64,000 nucleotides of DNA from Streptomyces acidiscabies (GTDB taxonomy: Bacteria; Actinomycetota; Actinomycetes; Streptomycetales; Streptomycetaceae): assembly GCF_020010905.1 (NCBI RefSeq), contig NZ_JAGJBY010000001.1, positions 3,554,001 to 3,618,000 of the forward strand, written 5' to 3'. Under the pieces are notes generated by a model, which was not told the DNA's origin, searched no databases, and saw nothing but the letters and a program-made list of their open reading frames with translations. The stretch's first letter is position 1. Every line of letters begins with the position of its first letter. A program made the position numbers and the translations under genes. Below, piece after piece: positions 23,741 through 33,559 of this stretch.

Positions 23741-24969
23741 GCCACCGGCCGCTCGACGAACTACGGCCCCACCCCGAACACGACGGCTGGTACCGCGTCC
23801 CCGACGCCGCCGACGTCGACCCCGCCGTCCTCGCCGCCCTCCTGCGCCGGCACGGCTGGCAGCGGCGCGGCGGAGCACCCGGCCGCTACGGACGCTGGAC
23901 CCCGCCCGGACCCGGCACCACGACCAGCCTCCTCGTCCCCGAGACCCGCGCCTACCCCGACAGCGACGACCTGCTGACCGAGGCACTCACCGCACTCACC
24001 CGCACCGGGACACCCGCCGCACGCGAAGTCCTGCTCGGGCTCGCCGTCCCCAGCGACGAGATCCGCTGGTGGCGCGACATCCCCGAGGGCCCCGCGGCCC
24101 GGAACGCGGTCTCCTGGAACGCCGCCTCCTGGAACGCCGACGACGAGTTGCGCGCCGCCGCCCGCCGCACCCTCCTCGCCGCCGCCCTCGCGACCCGCGC
24201 CCCCGCCGGCTACCACGGCGCCCGCCACCGCCACAGCGCCGCCGCCCTCCTCGACGACGTCCTCGTCGGCACCGCCGAAGGAGGCCGCCGGCTCACCGCG
24301 TTCGCCCCCGTCCGCGCCGCCCGCCCCCTCGCCGTACGCCTGCACCAGGCCCTGTACGCCGCCCGCGAGGCCGTCGACTACCAGCGGGCCACCGGCGGCA
24401 TGGACGCCTTCGACGGCGCCGTCGAGGCCGGCGTCAGCCGCGAGCTGACCGAGGCGCTCATCTCGCTCGTGCGGGGTACGGAGGGGGCGCGCATCGCCGT
24501 CGCGTGGGCGCCCGGCGCCGGGGTGCCCGAGGGGTGCGCAGGGTCCGGGGAGGCCGTCGAGTTCTCGCCGGGGGACGTACCCGTGCTGCGCGAGGCCGGG
24601 GCGCGGTACCTGCGGGAGGAGCCGTCCGTGCCGGTCACGGTGACCGGGGCCGTCCTGCGGCTGCGGCGGTCCGGGCCCCGGGGGGAGGGCAGCGTGCGGC
24701 TGCGGGTCCTCGCGGGCGCCGAGGTGGCCCAGGTGCGGGTACGGCTCGACGAGGAGGACTACCGGATCGCCGGGCAGGCGCATCTGCTGGGGCTGCCGGT
24801 CCGGGTGCGGGGGCGGCTGGAGAGCCGGGGCGGGTTCCGGCGGCTGGCGGAGGGGTACGGCGTCGTACCCGTCGAAGTCGACGACGAGGAGCGGGACCGG
24901 CTGCTCAAGTCGCTCCAGGAGAACCTCGACTTCTTCGAGGAGGCGTGTGGGGGCGAGCTGGACGACTGA
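23737..24969 (+). CDS. Unknown protein coupled to DUF4365 gene
   Basis: A 410-residue protein that I do not recognise. The N-terminus ([26 protein letters not shown]) looks like a small helical domain; the middle (about 90-230) is Ala/Arg-rich and helical with WW and [18 protein letters not shown]; the C-terminal 130 residues look beta-rich ([46 protein letters not shown]) and end in an acidic helix. No catalytic motif is evident. The ATG overlaps the stop of the DUF4365 gene and has GGGAGG upstream. thrS follows with its own promoter. Confidence 0.75.
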   Translation: MSHRPLDELRPHPEHDGWYRVPDAADVDPAVLAALLRRHGWQRRGGAPGRYGRWTPPGPGTTTSLLVPETRAYPDSDDLLTEALTALTRTGTPAAREVLLGLAVPSDEIRWWRDIPEGPAARNAVSWNAASWNADDELRAAARRTLLAAALATRAPAGYHGARHRHSAAALLDDVLVGTAEGGRRLTAFAPVRAARPLAVRLHQALYAAREAVDYQRATGGMDAFDGAVEAGVSRELTEALISLVRGTEGARIAVAWAPGAGVPEGCAGSGEAVEFSPGDVPVLREAGARYLREEPSVPVTVTGAVLRLRRSGPRGEGSVRLRVLAGAEVAQVRVRLDEEDYRIAGQAHLLGLPVRVRGRLESRGGFRRLAEGYGVVPVEVDDEERDRLLKSLQENLDFFEEACGGELDD

Positions 24970-25008
24970 CCTGGGGGGCTTGTTTCGCGGTGGGTGCTCC
25001 CGGGTCGG

Positions 25009-25014
25009 TACGAT
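25009..25014 (+). promoter_or_regulatory. Probable -10 box of thrS
   Basis: TACGAT, the same -10 form as before relA (45045-45050) and pgsA (31924-31929), 60 bases before the thrS start. No clear -35 box and no T-box leader are visible. Confidence 0.45.
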
Positions 25015-25073
25015 CCCCTCTTGCGCGCGCTCCTCGTATGGCGCCGCATTTCACCTTCAGGCAGGAGAGACCG

Positions 25074-27050
25074 GTGTCAGACGTCCGTGTGACCATCCAA
25101 CGCGATTCCGAGCGGGAAGAGCGCGTGGTGACGACGGGGACCACGGCTGCCGACCTCTTCGCCGGCGAGCGCTCGATCATCGCCGCGCGCGTGGCCGGTG
25201 AGCTGAAGGACCTGGCGTACTCCGTCGCGGACGGCGATGTGGTCGAGGGGGTCGAGATCTCCTCCGAGGACGGCCTCAACATCCTGCGGCACTCCGCCGC
25301 CCACGTCATGGCGCAGGCCGTGCAGGAGATCTTCCCCGAGGCCAAGCTCGGTATCGGACCGCCGGTCAAGGACGGCTTCTACTACGACTTCGACGTTGAG
25401 AAGCCGTTCACGCCCGAGGATCTCAAGGCCATCGAGAAGAAGATGCAGGAGATCCAGAAGCGCGGCCAGAAGTTCGCGCGCCGCGTGGTGACCGACGAGG
25501 CCGCCCGCGAGGAGCTCGCGAACGAGCCGTACAAGCTGGAGTTGATCGGCCTCAAGGGGTCCGCGTCCTCCGACGACGGCGCGGACGTCGAGGTCGGGGC
25601 CGGTGAGCTGACGATCTACGACAACCTCGACGCGAAGACCGGCGAGCTGTGCTGGAAGGACCTGTGCCGCGGTCCGCACCTGCCGTCGACCCGGCAGATC
25701 CCGGCGTTCAAGCTGATGCGGAACGCCGCCGCGTACTGGCGGGGCAGCGAGAAAAACCCGATGCTCCAGCGGATTTACGGCACCGCCTGGCCCTCCAAGG
25801 ACGAGCTGAAGGCGCACCTCGACTTCCTTGTGGAGGCCGAGAAGCGTGACCACCGCAAGCTCGGCAGCGAGCTGGACCTCTTCTCCATCCCCGAGCAGAT
25901 CGGCTCCGGGCTCGCGGTCTTCCACCCCAAGGGCGGGATCATCCGCCGGGTGATGGAGGACTACTCGCGGCGGCGGCACGAGGAGGAGGGGTACGAGTTC
26001 GTCTACACGCCCCACGCGACCAAGGGCAAGCTTTTCGAGCAGTCCGGTCACCTCGACTGGTACGCCGACGGTATGTACCCGCCCATGCAGCTCGACGAGG
26101 GCGTGGACTACTACCTCAAGCCGATGAACTGCCCGATGCACAACCTGATCTTCGATGCGCGGGGGCGGTCGTACCGTGAACTGCCGCTGAGGCTCTTCGA
26201 GTTCGGGACTGTGTACCGGTACGAGAAGTCGGGTGTCGTGCATGGCCTGACCCGTGCGCGTGGCTTTACTCAGGACGACGCGCACATCTACTGCACGCGT
26301 GAGCAGATGTCCGATGAGCTGGACCGGACGCTGACGTTCGTGCTGGGGCTGCTGCGGGACTACGGGTTGGACGACTTCTACCTGGAGCTGTCGACCAAAG
26401 ATCCCGAAAAGTTCGTCGGCAGCGACGAGGTCTGGGAAGAGGCCACGGAGACGCTGCGGCAGGTGGCCGAGAAGCAGGGGCTGCCGCTGGTGCCGGACCC
26501 GGGCGGTGCCGCGTTCTACGGGCCGAAGATCTCCGTGCAGACCAAAGACGCCATCGGCCGCACCTGGCAGATGTCGACCATCCAGCTCGACTTCAACCTG
26601 CCGGAGCGGTTCGACCTGGAGTACACGTCGGCGGACGGTTCGAAGCAGCGTCCGGTGATGATTCACCGCGCGCTCTTCGGCAGCATCGAGCGGTTCTTCG
26701 CCGTGCTGCTTGAGCACTACGCGGGGGCGTTTCCGGCGTGGCTGGCGCCCGTGCAGGCGGTGGGTATCCCGATCGGGGACGCGCACATCGACTACCTGAC
26801 GGAGTTCGCGGCCGAGGCGAAGAAGAAGGGCCTGCGGGTCGAGGTCGACTCCTCGTCGGACCGGATGCAGAAGAAGATCCGCAACGCACAGCGCGCCAAG
26901 ACGCCGTTCATGATCATCGTCGGCGACGAGGACATGAACGCCGGCACGGTCTCCTTCCGCTACCGGGACGGTTCGCAGGAGAACGGCATCCCCCGCGACG
27001 AGGCCCTCGCGAAGCTCGTCGACGTCGTGGAGCGTCGCGTCCAGGTGTGA
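25074..27050 (+). CDS. thrS: Threonyl-tRNA synthetase
   Basis: A 658-residue class II synthetase that charges tRNA-Thr. Domains in order: TGS (about 1-65), the editing domain with HSAAHV near 80 and the cysteine-containing [14 protein letters not shown] near 195, the catalytic core from about 260 with [17 protein letters not shown] and MIHRAL (the zinc ligands Cys, His, His), and the anticodon domain (about 545-658) with [15 protein letters not shown]. The length is normal. The GTG start follows GGAGAG. In many actinomycetes thrS, a HIT gene and the PIM genes are contiguous; here the HIT gene follows, but the PIM genes are 5 kb away. Confidence 0.98.
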   Translation: MSDVRVTIQRDSEREERVVTTGTTAADLFAGERSIIAARVAGELKDLAYSVADGDVVEGVEISSEDGLNILRHSAAHVMAQAVQEIFPEAKLGIGPPVKDGFYYDFDVEKPFTPEDLKAIEKKMQEIQKRGQKFARRVVTDEAAREELANEPYKLELIGLKGSASSDDGADVEVGAGELTIYDNLDAKTGELCWKDLCRGPHLPSTRQIPAFKLMRNAAAYWRGSEKNPMLQRIYGTAWPSKDELKAHLDFLVEAEKRDHRKLGSELDLFSIPEQIGSGLAVFHPKGGIIRRVMEDYSRRRHEEEGYEFVYTPHATKGKLFEQSGHLDWYADGMYPPMQLDEGVDYYLKPMNCPMHNLIFDARGRSYRELPLRLFEFGTVYRYEKSGVVHGLTRARGFTQDDAHIYCTREQMSDELDRTLTFVLGLLRDYGLDDFYLELSTKDPEKFVGSDEVWEEATETLRQVAEKQGLPLVPDPGGAAFYGPKISVQTKDAIGRTWQMSTIQLDFNLPERFDLEYTSADGSKQRPVMIHRALFGSIERFFAVLLEHYAGAFPAWLAPVQAVGIPIGDAHIDYLTEFAAEAKKKGLRVEVDSSSDRMQKKIRNAQRAKTPFMIIVGDEDMNAGTVSFRYRDGSQENGIPRDEALAKLVDVVERRVQV

Positions 27051-27063
27051 CGGTACGACGGTG

Positions 27064-27093
27064 AGGGCCCCCGGAGTTCGCTCCGGGGGCCTT
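27064..27093 (+). terminator. Terminator after thrS
   Basis: A 13-bp stem (27064-27076 with 27081-27093) closed by a TTCG tetraloop and followed by TTT, 13 bases after the stop. It lies before the HIT gene, so read-through may be partial. Confidence 0.85.
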
Positions 27094-27130
27094 TCCCCTG
27101 CCCCCAGCCCTACGCCATATGCTGCTCACC

Positions 27131-27682
27131 ATGACGAGTGAGCCGGAGCAGCAGATCGGAGTGGGCGTGCCGGACGCGTTCCAGCGCCTGTGGACGCCTC
27201 ATCGGATGGCCTATATCCAGGGTGAGAGCAAGCCGACCGGTCCGGGCGCCGACGACGGTTGTCCGTTCTGCTCGATTCCGGCGAAGTCCGACGAGGACGG
27301 GCTGATCGTCAGGCGGGGGGAGCTGGCGTACGTCGTGCTCAACCTGTACCCGTACACGGGCGGTCACGCGATGGCCGTGCCGTATCGTCACGTCGCCGAC
27401 TACACGGACCTGACGGAGCCGGAGACGGCGGAGGTCGCGCTGCTGACGAAGCAGGCGATGACGGCGCTGCGGAAGGCGTCGGGGGCGCACGGGTTCAACC
27501 TGGGGATGAACCAGGGCGCGGTGGCGGGCGCGGGGATCGCGGCGCACCTGCATCAGCACATCGTCCCGAGGTGGGGCGGGGACACGAACTTCATGCCGGT
27601 GGTGGGGCACACGCGGGTGCTGCCGCAACTGCTGGCGGACACGCGGAAGATGCTGGCGGAGGCGTGGCCGACCGAGTCGTGA
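27131..27682 (+). CDS. HIT-domain protein (Ap4A-phosphorylase-like)
   Basis: A 183-residue histidine-triad protein that should cleave or transfer nucleoside-phosphate groups. The zinc-type CPFC occurs near 44-47, NLYPYTGGHAMAVPYRH near 75, and the catalytic triad HLHQHIVPRW near 140. The conserved partner of thrS and PIM genes in actinomycetes has this form. An ATG 12 bases upstream (27119) is an alternative start; neither has a strong ribosome site. Confidence 0.9.
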   Translation: MTSEPEQQIGVGVPDAFQRLWTPHRMAYIQGESKPTGPGADDGCPFCSIPAKSDEDGLIVRRGELAYVVLNLYPYTGGHAMAVPYRHVADYTDLTEPETAEVALLTKQAMTALRKASGAHGFNLGMNQGAVAGAGIAAHLHQHIVPRWGGDTNFMPVVGHTRVLPQLLADTRKMLAEAWPTES

Positions 27683-27701
27683 GGACCCGGTCGGCGCGGG
27701 T

Positions 27702-29363
27702 TCACGCGTTATAGGTGTCCGACTTGCCTGGTTCCGCGCTCTGGACGCCGCCGCTGAGGACGCCGGAGCGGGCCAGGAACTTCTCGACGTCCACGTCGTG
27801 TTCGCGCAGGACCTTGATCGTCGCGGCGTGGACGACGCGCAGGACGGGGGTCGCGGTGCGCAGGGCGTCGTCGGCCATGAAGCGGTTCTTCCAGGGCTGG
27901 TCGGCCCAGGCGTGGCGCAGGCCGAAGGGTTCGGGGAGGCTGATGGAGCCGCCGAGCCACTGGAGGAGCGGGGGGTACCAGCTGATCGTCGCGCGGGCGC
28001 CGAGGCGGACGACCTCGTCGGTGGTGACGAGGGGGAGCTTTATCTTGCGGGTCTCCCAGAAGCGGACGGTCTTGGCGACCTCCTTGGTGGGGGCCTCGGG
28101 CTTGGACATGAACAGGCCGTTGACGGGGCCGAGGGCGTGGCCGGTGACCTCTATGCGCAGCGTCTCGTGCAGGACGGTGACGGTGATCATCATCGTGATG
28201 ATGAGCTGGCCGTCCCAGGTGGTCCACTGGACGCCGAGGTAGTGCCGGTTGCCGCCGCCGAACTGCTGGTTGTTGCAGATGTCCTCGATGGCCCTGGGCT
28301 TGAACTGGTACGCCTCGACGTCGGTGCCCTCGGGCCGGGTGACGGCCTTGGCGCCTTCGCCGACGTGGGAGACGACCCAGTGCCGTACGGAGGGGGCGGG
28401 GAAGCCGCCGGTCTTGAGGCTCTGGCGTTGCAGGAGGTTGAGCTGGTCGCTGATCGCGCGGGCGACGGTCCAGCTGCGGAACTCGTGGACGCCCTTGACC
28501 GGGTCGAGGGGGACGAGTTCCTCGGCGAGGTGCCAGGAGCCCCAGCGGGTGCCCATGCCGAGGATGCCCTTGGGGCCCGCGTAGAAGACGCCGTTGGACT
28601 GCTGTTCGGCGGAGAGGCGGGCCAGCGACTGGCGGAGCTGTTCGGCGGCGGCCTGGTCGGGGCTGGTGGGGACGGCCTCGGGGATCTTCGCGCCGACGCC
28701 GGCGCCGGACAGGAGGCTGTCCCAGCGTTCGCGCAGGTCCTTGGCGGTGGACTCGCAGATGCGGCGGGCGAGGAACCAGCCGGCTACGGGGGCGACGATC
28801 GCTCCGCGCACGTACCAGCCGAGGATGCCGCCGAAGGGCAGCTTGACCAGGAGGATCGCGGCGAGGATGCCGACGACGACGAGGAGAGCGGTGGCGAGGC
28901 CCGAGGCGCGTTTGTTGGTGCTCTTGCCTGTCATCGCGCGGAGCTGGAAGACGCCGAGCCAGAGCAGCAGGCCGGGCAGGAAGACGACGCCGCACAGGAA
29001 CATGATGGCGCCGAGTTTGCGGTCCCGTTCGCGGCGGATGTTGTTCGCGGCGAGGCAGTGTTCGACGATGACCGCGGGTTCCGCGCCGAAGGACTGGATG
29101 AGGGGTTTGCGGCCGACGCCGAGCATGCGGTCGATGACGGCCTGGGAGAACGCCTCGCCGAGGTTGGGCCGGAAGATCTTGGCCCACTTGCGGCCCGTGC
29201 TCACCGACGACTGGTGCCACTCGTTGTCGGCCTTCTTTATCTCCTCCGCCGGGCTGTCCCGGTAGGCGGCCGAGGCCAGCGCGAACGTCGCCGTCTGTCC
29301 TCCGTCGCCCATCAGCGGCACCTGTGGGCCGAAGATGTCGCCGTACACACTGTCAACGGTCAT
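27702..29363 (-). CDS. Large membrane protein of unknown function behind a damage-type promoter
   Basis: A 553-residue protein that I cannot assign. After about 110 polar residues there are two hydrophobic segments (IMFLCGVVFLPGLLLWLGVF and ATALLVVVGILAAILL), then a third weaker one (IVAPVAGWFLARRI). The remaining 350 residues are soluble and mixed, with FYAGPKGILGMGTRWGSWHLAEEL, a strand pair QLIITMMITVTVL, and an ordered end. No enzyme motif is seen. The minus-strand promoter at 29446-29468 matches the PafBC damage consensus exactly, which predicts induction by DNA damage. The gene separates the HIT and PIM genes, which are adjacent in mycobacteria. Confidence 0.8.
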   Translation of the reverse strand: MTVDSVYGDIFGPQVPLMGDGGQTATFALASAAYRDSPAEEIKKADNEWHQSSVSTGRKWAKIFRPNLGEAFSQAVIDRMLGVGRKPLIQSFGAEPAVIVEHCLAANNIRRERDRKLGAIMFLCGVVFLPGLLLWLGVFQLRAMTGKSTNKRASGLATALLVVVGILAAILLVKLPFGGILGWYVRGAIVAPVAGWFLARRICESTAKDLRERWDSLLSGAGVGAKIPEAVPTSPDQAAAEQLRQSLARLSAEQQSNGVFYAGPKGILGMGTRWGSWHLAEELVPLDPVKGVHEFRSWTVARAISDQLNLLQRQSLKTGGFPAPSVRHWVVSHVGEGAKAVTRPEGTDVEAYQFKPRAIEDICNNQQFGGGNRHYLGVQWTTWDGQLIITMMITVTVLHETLRIEVTGHALGPVNGLFMSKPEAPTKEVAKTVRFWETRKIKLPLVTTDEVVRLGARATISWYPPLLQWLGGSISLPEPFGLRHAWADQPWKNRFMADDALRTATPVLRVVHAATIKVLREHDVDVEKFLARSGVLSGGVQSAEPGKSDTYNA

Positions 29364-29445
29364 GTAACCGCCCCCATCGCCGCCCGGACCCGCTCCTGCG
29401 GCTTTCCCGACTTCCGTGCTCCGCACACCTGTTGATCAGGTCATC

Positions 29446-29468
29446 AGGGTATCCGCCCCCACTGACAT
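29446..29468 (-). promoter_or_regulatory. PafBC-type (RecA-independent) damage promoter
   Basis: On the minus strand: TGTCAGTG, 8 bases, TACCCT. This fits the TGTCRGTG-N8-TANNNT consensus described for RecA-independent damage induction in mycobacteria. It points at the unknown membrane gene, with a leader of about 75 bases. Confidence 0.75.
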
Positions 29469-29530
29469 CCGGACCCGGAGTAGGGGAAGGGGAGTTGGGG
29501 GCGAGCGGCCGGGCCCGCCCCCGACTCCCC

Positions 29531-31726
29531 TTACGGGTTCTCCTCCTGCCCCCGCACCTTCTCCGCCACATGCGCCGGCATCGCCTCGTGCCGTGCGTAC
29601 ACGCGGTCGAAGCGGGCCGTGCCGTGGGACAGGGAGCGCAGGTCGACCGCGTACCGGCCGATCTCGATCTCGGGCACCTCGGCGCGCACCAGCGTGCGGC
29701 CGGAGCTGGTCTGTTCCGTGCCGAGGACGCGGCCCCGGCGGCTGGAGAGGTCGCTCATGACGGCGCCCACGTAGTCGTCGCCGACCAGGACGCTGACCTC
29801 GGCGACCGGCTCCAGCAGGTGGATCGTCGCGTCGGCGGCGGCTTCGCGCAGGGCGAGGGCGCCGGCCGTCTGGAACGCGGCGTCGGAGGAGTCCACGGAG
29901 TGGGCCTTGCCGTCGAGGAGGGTGATGCGGACGTCGACGAGCGGGTACCCGGCGACGACCCCGCGCGCGGCCTGCGCGCGCACCCCCTTCTCGACGGACG
30001 GGATGAACTGGCGGGGCACCGCGCCGCCGACCACCTTGTCGACGAACTCGATCCCGGAACCCCCGGGCAGCGGCTCGACCTCGATCTCGCAGATGGCGTA
30101 CTGCCCATGCCCCCCGGACTGCTTGACGTGCCGTCCGCGCCCGCCCGAGCGCGCGCCGAACGTCTCCCGCAGCGACACCTTGTGCGGGACGACGTCGACC
30201 TGCACCCCGTACCGGCTGCGCAGCCGCTCCAGCGCGACGTCCGCGTGGGCCTCACCGAGCGCCCACAGGACGACCTGGTGCGTGTGCGCGTTGTGTTCGA
30301 GCCGCATCGTCGGGTCCTCGGCGACGAGCCGGGCGAGGCCCTGGGAGAGCTTGTCCTCGTCGGCCTTGCTGTGTGCCTCGATGGCGAGCGGCAGCAGCGG
30401 GTCGGGCATCCGCCAGGCGGCCATCAGCAGCGGGTCGTCCTTCGCGGACAGCGTGTCCCCGGTCTCGGCCCGGCCGAGCTTCGCGACGCACGCGAGGTCC
30501 CCGGCGATGCAGTGCGACAGCACCCGCTGCTGCTTCCCGAACGGCGCCGACAGGGCGCCCACCCGCTCGTCGACATCGTGGTCCTCGTGCCCCCGGTCGG
30601 CGAGCCCGTGCCCGGACACGTGCACCGTCTCGTCGGGGCGCAGGGTGCCGGAGAAGACGCGGACGAGGGAGACCCGGCCGACGTACGGGTCGGAGGTGGT
30701 CTTCACGATCTCGGCGACGAGGGGTCCGCTCGGGTCGCAGGGCTTCAGCGCGCGCGTACGGCCGTCGATGGTCGTCACGTGCGGTGCCTCGCGCTCCAGC
30801 GGGGTGGGGAACCCGCGCGTGATCAGTTCGAGGAGTTCGACGGTCCCGATGCCCTGGCGGGCGCCGTCCGCCGCAGGTGCGCCCGCGAGGACGGGGAAGA
30901 ACGTCCCGCGCGCGACGGCCCGCTCCAGGTCGTCGATCAGCGTCTGGACGTCGATCTGCTCGCCGTCCAGGTAGCGGTCCATGAGGGTCTCGTCCTCGCT
31001 CTCCGCGATGATCCCCTCGATGAGCCGGTTGCGGGCCTCCTCGATCGCCGGGAGCTGTGCCTCGTCCGGCTCGGACTCCTTGCGCTCGCCGGACGCGTAG
31101 TCGAACAGGGTGCGCGTGAGGAGCCCGGTGAGGCCGGTGACGGGCGCGTGGCCGTCGGGTCCTGCGGGTCCGTGCAGGGGCAGGTAGAGCGGGAGGACGG
31201 CGTCGGGGTCGTCCCCGCCGAACGTCCGCGCGCACGTGCGGACCATCTCCTCGAAGTCCGCGCGGGCCGACTCCAGGTGCGTGACGACGATCGCGCGGGG
31301 CATGCCCACGGCCGCGCACTCGTCCCACACCATGCGCGTCGCGCCGTCCACGCCGTCCGCCGCCGAGACGACGAAGAGGGCCGCGTCCGCCGCGCGCAGA
31401 CCGGCCCTCAGTTCGCCGACGAAGTCGGCGTACCCGGGTGTGTCGAGGAGGTTGACCTTGATGCCGTCCCATTCGACGGGCACCAGCGAGAGCTGTACGG
31501 ACCGCTGCTGGCGGTGCTCGATCTCGTCGTAGTCGGAGACGGTCCCGCCGTCCTCGACCCGGCCCGCCCTGTTCACCGCCCCCGCCGTCAGCGCGAGAGC
31601 TTCCACCAGTGTCGTCTTGCCCGCTCCGCAGTGGCCGACCAGCACCACATTCCGTACGGACGCGGGGTGGCCGGCCGCCGTAGCCCTGCCGGCGGCCCCG
31701 AGGTGTGCGTTCGCCTTGTCGCCCAT
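29531..31726 (-). CDS. EF-G-like translational GTPase paralogue
   Basis: A 731-residue protein with the whole EF-G domain order. G1 is GHCGAGKT (31-38) and G3 is DTPG (95-98). The G4 position reads THLE (149-152) instead of NKxD, so guanine recognition must differ from that of true EF-G. Domain II, the long domain IV (GGHGQYAICEIEVEPLPGG; EFVDKVVGGAVPRQFIPSVEKG) and domain V are intact. It is a family of EF-G-like proteins of unclear role, alongside the real fusA elsewhere in such genomes. The ATG at 31726 has GGGAGG 8 bases upstream. It is divergent from pgsA. Confidence 0.88.
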   Translation of the reverse strand: MGDKANAHLGAAGRATAAGHPASVRNVVLVGHCGAGKTTLVEALALTAGAVNRAGRVEDGGTVSDYDEIEHRQQRSVQLSLVPVEWDGIKVNLLDTPGYADFVGELRAGLRAADAALFVVSAADGVDGATRMVWDECAAVGMPRAIVVTHLESARADFEEMVRTCARTFGGDDPDAVLPLYLPLHGPAGPDGHAPVTGLTGLLTRTLFDYASGERKESEPDEAQLPAIEEARNRLIEGIIAESEDETLMDRYLDGEQIDVQTLIDDLERAVARGTFFPVLAGAPAADGARQGIGTVELLELITRGFPTPLEREAPHVTTIDGRTRALKPCDPSGPLVAEIVKTTSDPYVGRVSLVRVFSGTLRPDETVHVSGHGLADRGHEDHDVDERVGALSAPFGKQQRVLSHCIAGDLACVAKLGRAETGDTLSAKDDPLLMAAWRMPDPLLPLAIEAHSKADEDKLSQGLARLVAEDPTMRLEHNAHTHQVVLWALGEAHADVALERLRSRYGVQVDVVPHKVSLRETFGARSGGRGRHVKQSGGHGQYAICEIEVEPLPGGSGIEFVDKVVGGAVPRQFIPSVEKGVRAQAARGVVAGYPLVDVRITLLDGKAHSVDSSDAAFQTAGALALREAAADATIHLLEPVAEVSVLVGDDYVGAVMSDLSSRRGRVLGTEQTSSGRTLVRAEVPEIEIGRYAVDLRSLSHGTARFDRVYARHEAMPAHVAEKVRGQEENP

Positions 31727-31923
31727 GTCCTTGCCTCCCGAGCATCGGGTGAGGTCCCTGGGACGCGGGCACACACGGATCCGCGACCAGCGGCGGCTCC
31801 GGTGACGCCCGCGGTCCTTCGAGCTTTCCACTCCCGTCACGGGGCGTCCATACGGCGGACGCGAACCCTTCGCGCCAAAGGACGGGTGCGGGTGCCCGAC
31901 CGTCGTACAGGCGCGCGCGTGGC

Positions 31924-31929
31924 TACGAT
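31924..31929 (+). promoter_or_regulatory. Probable -10 box of the pgsA operon
   Basis: TACGAT with flanking GGC..GGG, 57 bases before the pgsA start in the 259-base divergent region. The -35 side is unclear. Confidence 0.4.
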
Positions 31930-31985
31930 GGGCCAGCCGGTGGCCAGCAAGGGCCGCGCGGCGCCTTACGACTGTCGGGAAAGCC

Positions 31986-32654
31986 ATGCTGAACAAGTAC
32001 GCGCGTGCGTTCTTCACGCGTGTCCTCACACCGTTCGCCACGTTTCTGATCAGGCGGGGCGTCAGCCCCGACACGGTCACGCTGATCGGCACGGCGGGTG
32101 TGATCGCGGGCGCGCTGGTCTTCTTCCCCCGGGGCGAGTTCTTCTGGGGCACGATCGTCATCACGCTGTTCGTGTTCTCCGACCTGGTCGACGGGAACAT
32201 GGCCCGCCAGCTCGGCCGTTCCAGCCGCTGGGGCGCCTTCCTGGACTCCACGCTCGACCGGGTCGCCGACGGCGCCATCTTCGGCGGGTTCGCGCTCTGG
32301 TACGCGGGCAGCGGCGACGACAACGTCCTGTGCGCCGTGTCGATCTTCTGCCTGACGAGCGGGCAGGTCGTGTCGTACACGAAGGCGCGCGGCGAGTCGA
32401 TCGGGCTCCCGGTGGCCGTCAACGGGCTCGTGGAGCGCGCCGAGCGGCTCGTGGTGTCGCTGGTCGCCGCCGGCCTCGCCGGGCTCCACAAGTTCGGTGT
32501 GCCCGGCATCCAGTACCTGCTGCCGGTCGCGCTGTGGCTCGTCGCCGTCGGCAGCCTCGTGACGCTGATCCAGCGTGTCGTCACGGTCCGCCGCGAGTCC
32601 GCCGAGGCCGACGCGGCTGCTGCCGACGCCGCGCAGCAGGAGACGGCCGGGTGA
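31986..32654 (+). CDS. pgsA: Phosphatidylinositol phosphate synthase (CDP-alcohol phosphatidyltransferase)
   Basis: A 222-residue membrane enzyme that joins CDP-diacylglycerol and inositol-1-phosphate, the first step to phosphatidylinositol and PIMs. The CDP-alcohol motif is complete: DGNMARQLGRSSRWGAFLD followed by STLD gives D-G-x2-A-R-x8-G-x3-D-x3-D near 65-90. About six membrane helices surround it. The position directly before the acyltransferase and mannosyltransferase genes supports the PI-phosphate function over phosphatidylglycerol synthesis. The stop overlaps the next start by 4 bases. The last 20 residues are Ala/Asp-rich and probably disordered. Confidence 0.93.
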   Translation: MLNKYARAFFTRVLTPFATFLIRRGVSPDTVTLIGTAGVIAGALVFFPRGEFFWGTIVITLFVFSDLVDGNMARQLGRSSRWGAFLDSTLDRVADGAIFGGFALWYAGSGDDNVLCAVSIFCLTSGQVVSYTKARGESIGLPVAVNGLVERAERLVVSLVAAGLAGLHKFGVPGIQYLLPVALWLVAVGSLVTLIQRVVTVRRESAEADAAAADAAQQETAG

Positions 32655-33559
32655 ACGCCCGGGACCGGTTGACGGACGCGCTGTACGGCGCCGGCTGGGG
32701 GGCCGTCAAGAAGCTCCCGGAACCCGTCGCCGTACGCCTCGGACAGGCCATCGCCGATGTCGCCTGGCGCAGGCGCGGCAAGGGGGTGCTGCGGCTGGAG
32801 AGCAACTACGCGCGCGTACGGCCGGGCGCGAGCCCCGAGCAGCTCAGGGAGCTGTCCCGCGCGGGCATGCGGTCGTACCTGCGGTACTGGATGGAATCGT
32901 TTCGCCTGCCCGCGTGGAGCGAGGAGCGCGTCAAGGGCGGGTTCGACCCCAAGGACGTCCACCACCTCACCGATGCCCTCGCCTCGGACAAGGGCGTCAT
33001 CCTCGCGCTGCCGCACATGGCCAACTGGGACCTCGCGGGCGCGTGGGTGACGACGCGGCTCGACACCCCGTTCACGACGGTCGCCGAACGCCTCAAGCCC
33101 GAGTCCCTGTACGACCGGTTCGTCGCCTACCGGCAGGGGCTCGGCATGGAGGTCCTGCCGCACAGCGGCGGCACCGCCTTCGGGACCCTCGCGCGGCGTC
33201 TGCGCGACGGGGGGCTGGTGTGCCTCGTCGCCGAGCGCGACCTGTCCTCGTCCGGCGTCGAGGTCGACTTCTTCGGCGAGCGGACGCGTATCCCGGCCGG
33301 GCCCTCCCTGCTGGCCCAGCAGACGGACGCGCTGCTGCTGCCGGTGACCCTCTGGTACGACGACTCGCCCGTCATGCGCGGACGGGTGCATCCCCCGATC
33401 GAGGTACCCGCGTCAGGTACCCGGGCCGAGAAGACGTCTGTCATGGCACAGGCGCTGGCAGATGCCTTCGCCTCGGGAATCGCCGACCATCCGGAGGACT
33501 GGCACATGCTGCAACGGCTGTGGCTCGCGGACCTCGATCCCGCGAGGGGGCCCGCGTGA
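32651..33559 (+). CDS. patA: Phosphatidylinositol mannoside acyltransferase
   Basis: A 302-residue member of the LpxL/HtrB-like acyltransferase family. The catalytic HX4D motif is HMANWDLA near 118. In actinomycetes the enzyme in this position acylates the mannose of PIM1 at the inner membrane face. GTG start overlapping the pgsA stop, and its own stop overlaps the pimA start, so the three are translationally coupled. Two to three weak hydrophobic patches suit a peripheral membrane protein. Confidence 0.9.
   Translation: MNARDRLTDALYGAGWGAVKKLPEPVAVRLGQAIADVAWRRRGKGVLRLESNYARVRPGASPEQLRELSRAGMRSYLRYWMESFRLPAWSEERVKGGFDPKDVHHLTDALASDKGVILALPHMANWDLAGAWVTTRLDTPFTTVAERLKPESLYDRFVAYRQGLGMEVLPHSGGTAFGTLARRLRDGGLVCLVAERDLSSSGVEVDFFGERTRIPAGPSLLAQQTDALLLPVTLWYDDSPVMRGRVHPPIEVPASGTRAEKTSVMAQALADAFASGIADHPEDWHMLQRLWLADLDPARGPA

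Noticed and set aside
24970..25073. T-box leader before thrS (also checked for alaS and hisS)
   Set aside because: The thrS gap is about 100 bases with no T-box sequence; alaS and hisS are coupled to upstream genes.
29531..33391. Very long open frames antisense to the EF-G-like and PIM genes
   Set aside because: High G+C content removes stop codons from other frames; their translations are Arg/Pro/Gly-rich and have no domain, while the opposite strand encodes clear family proteins.
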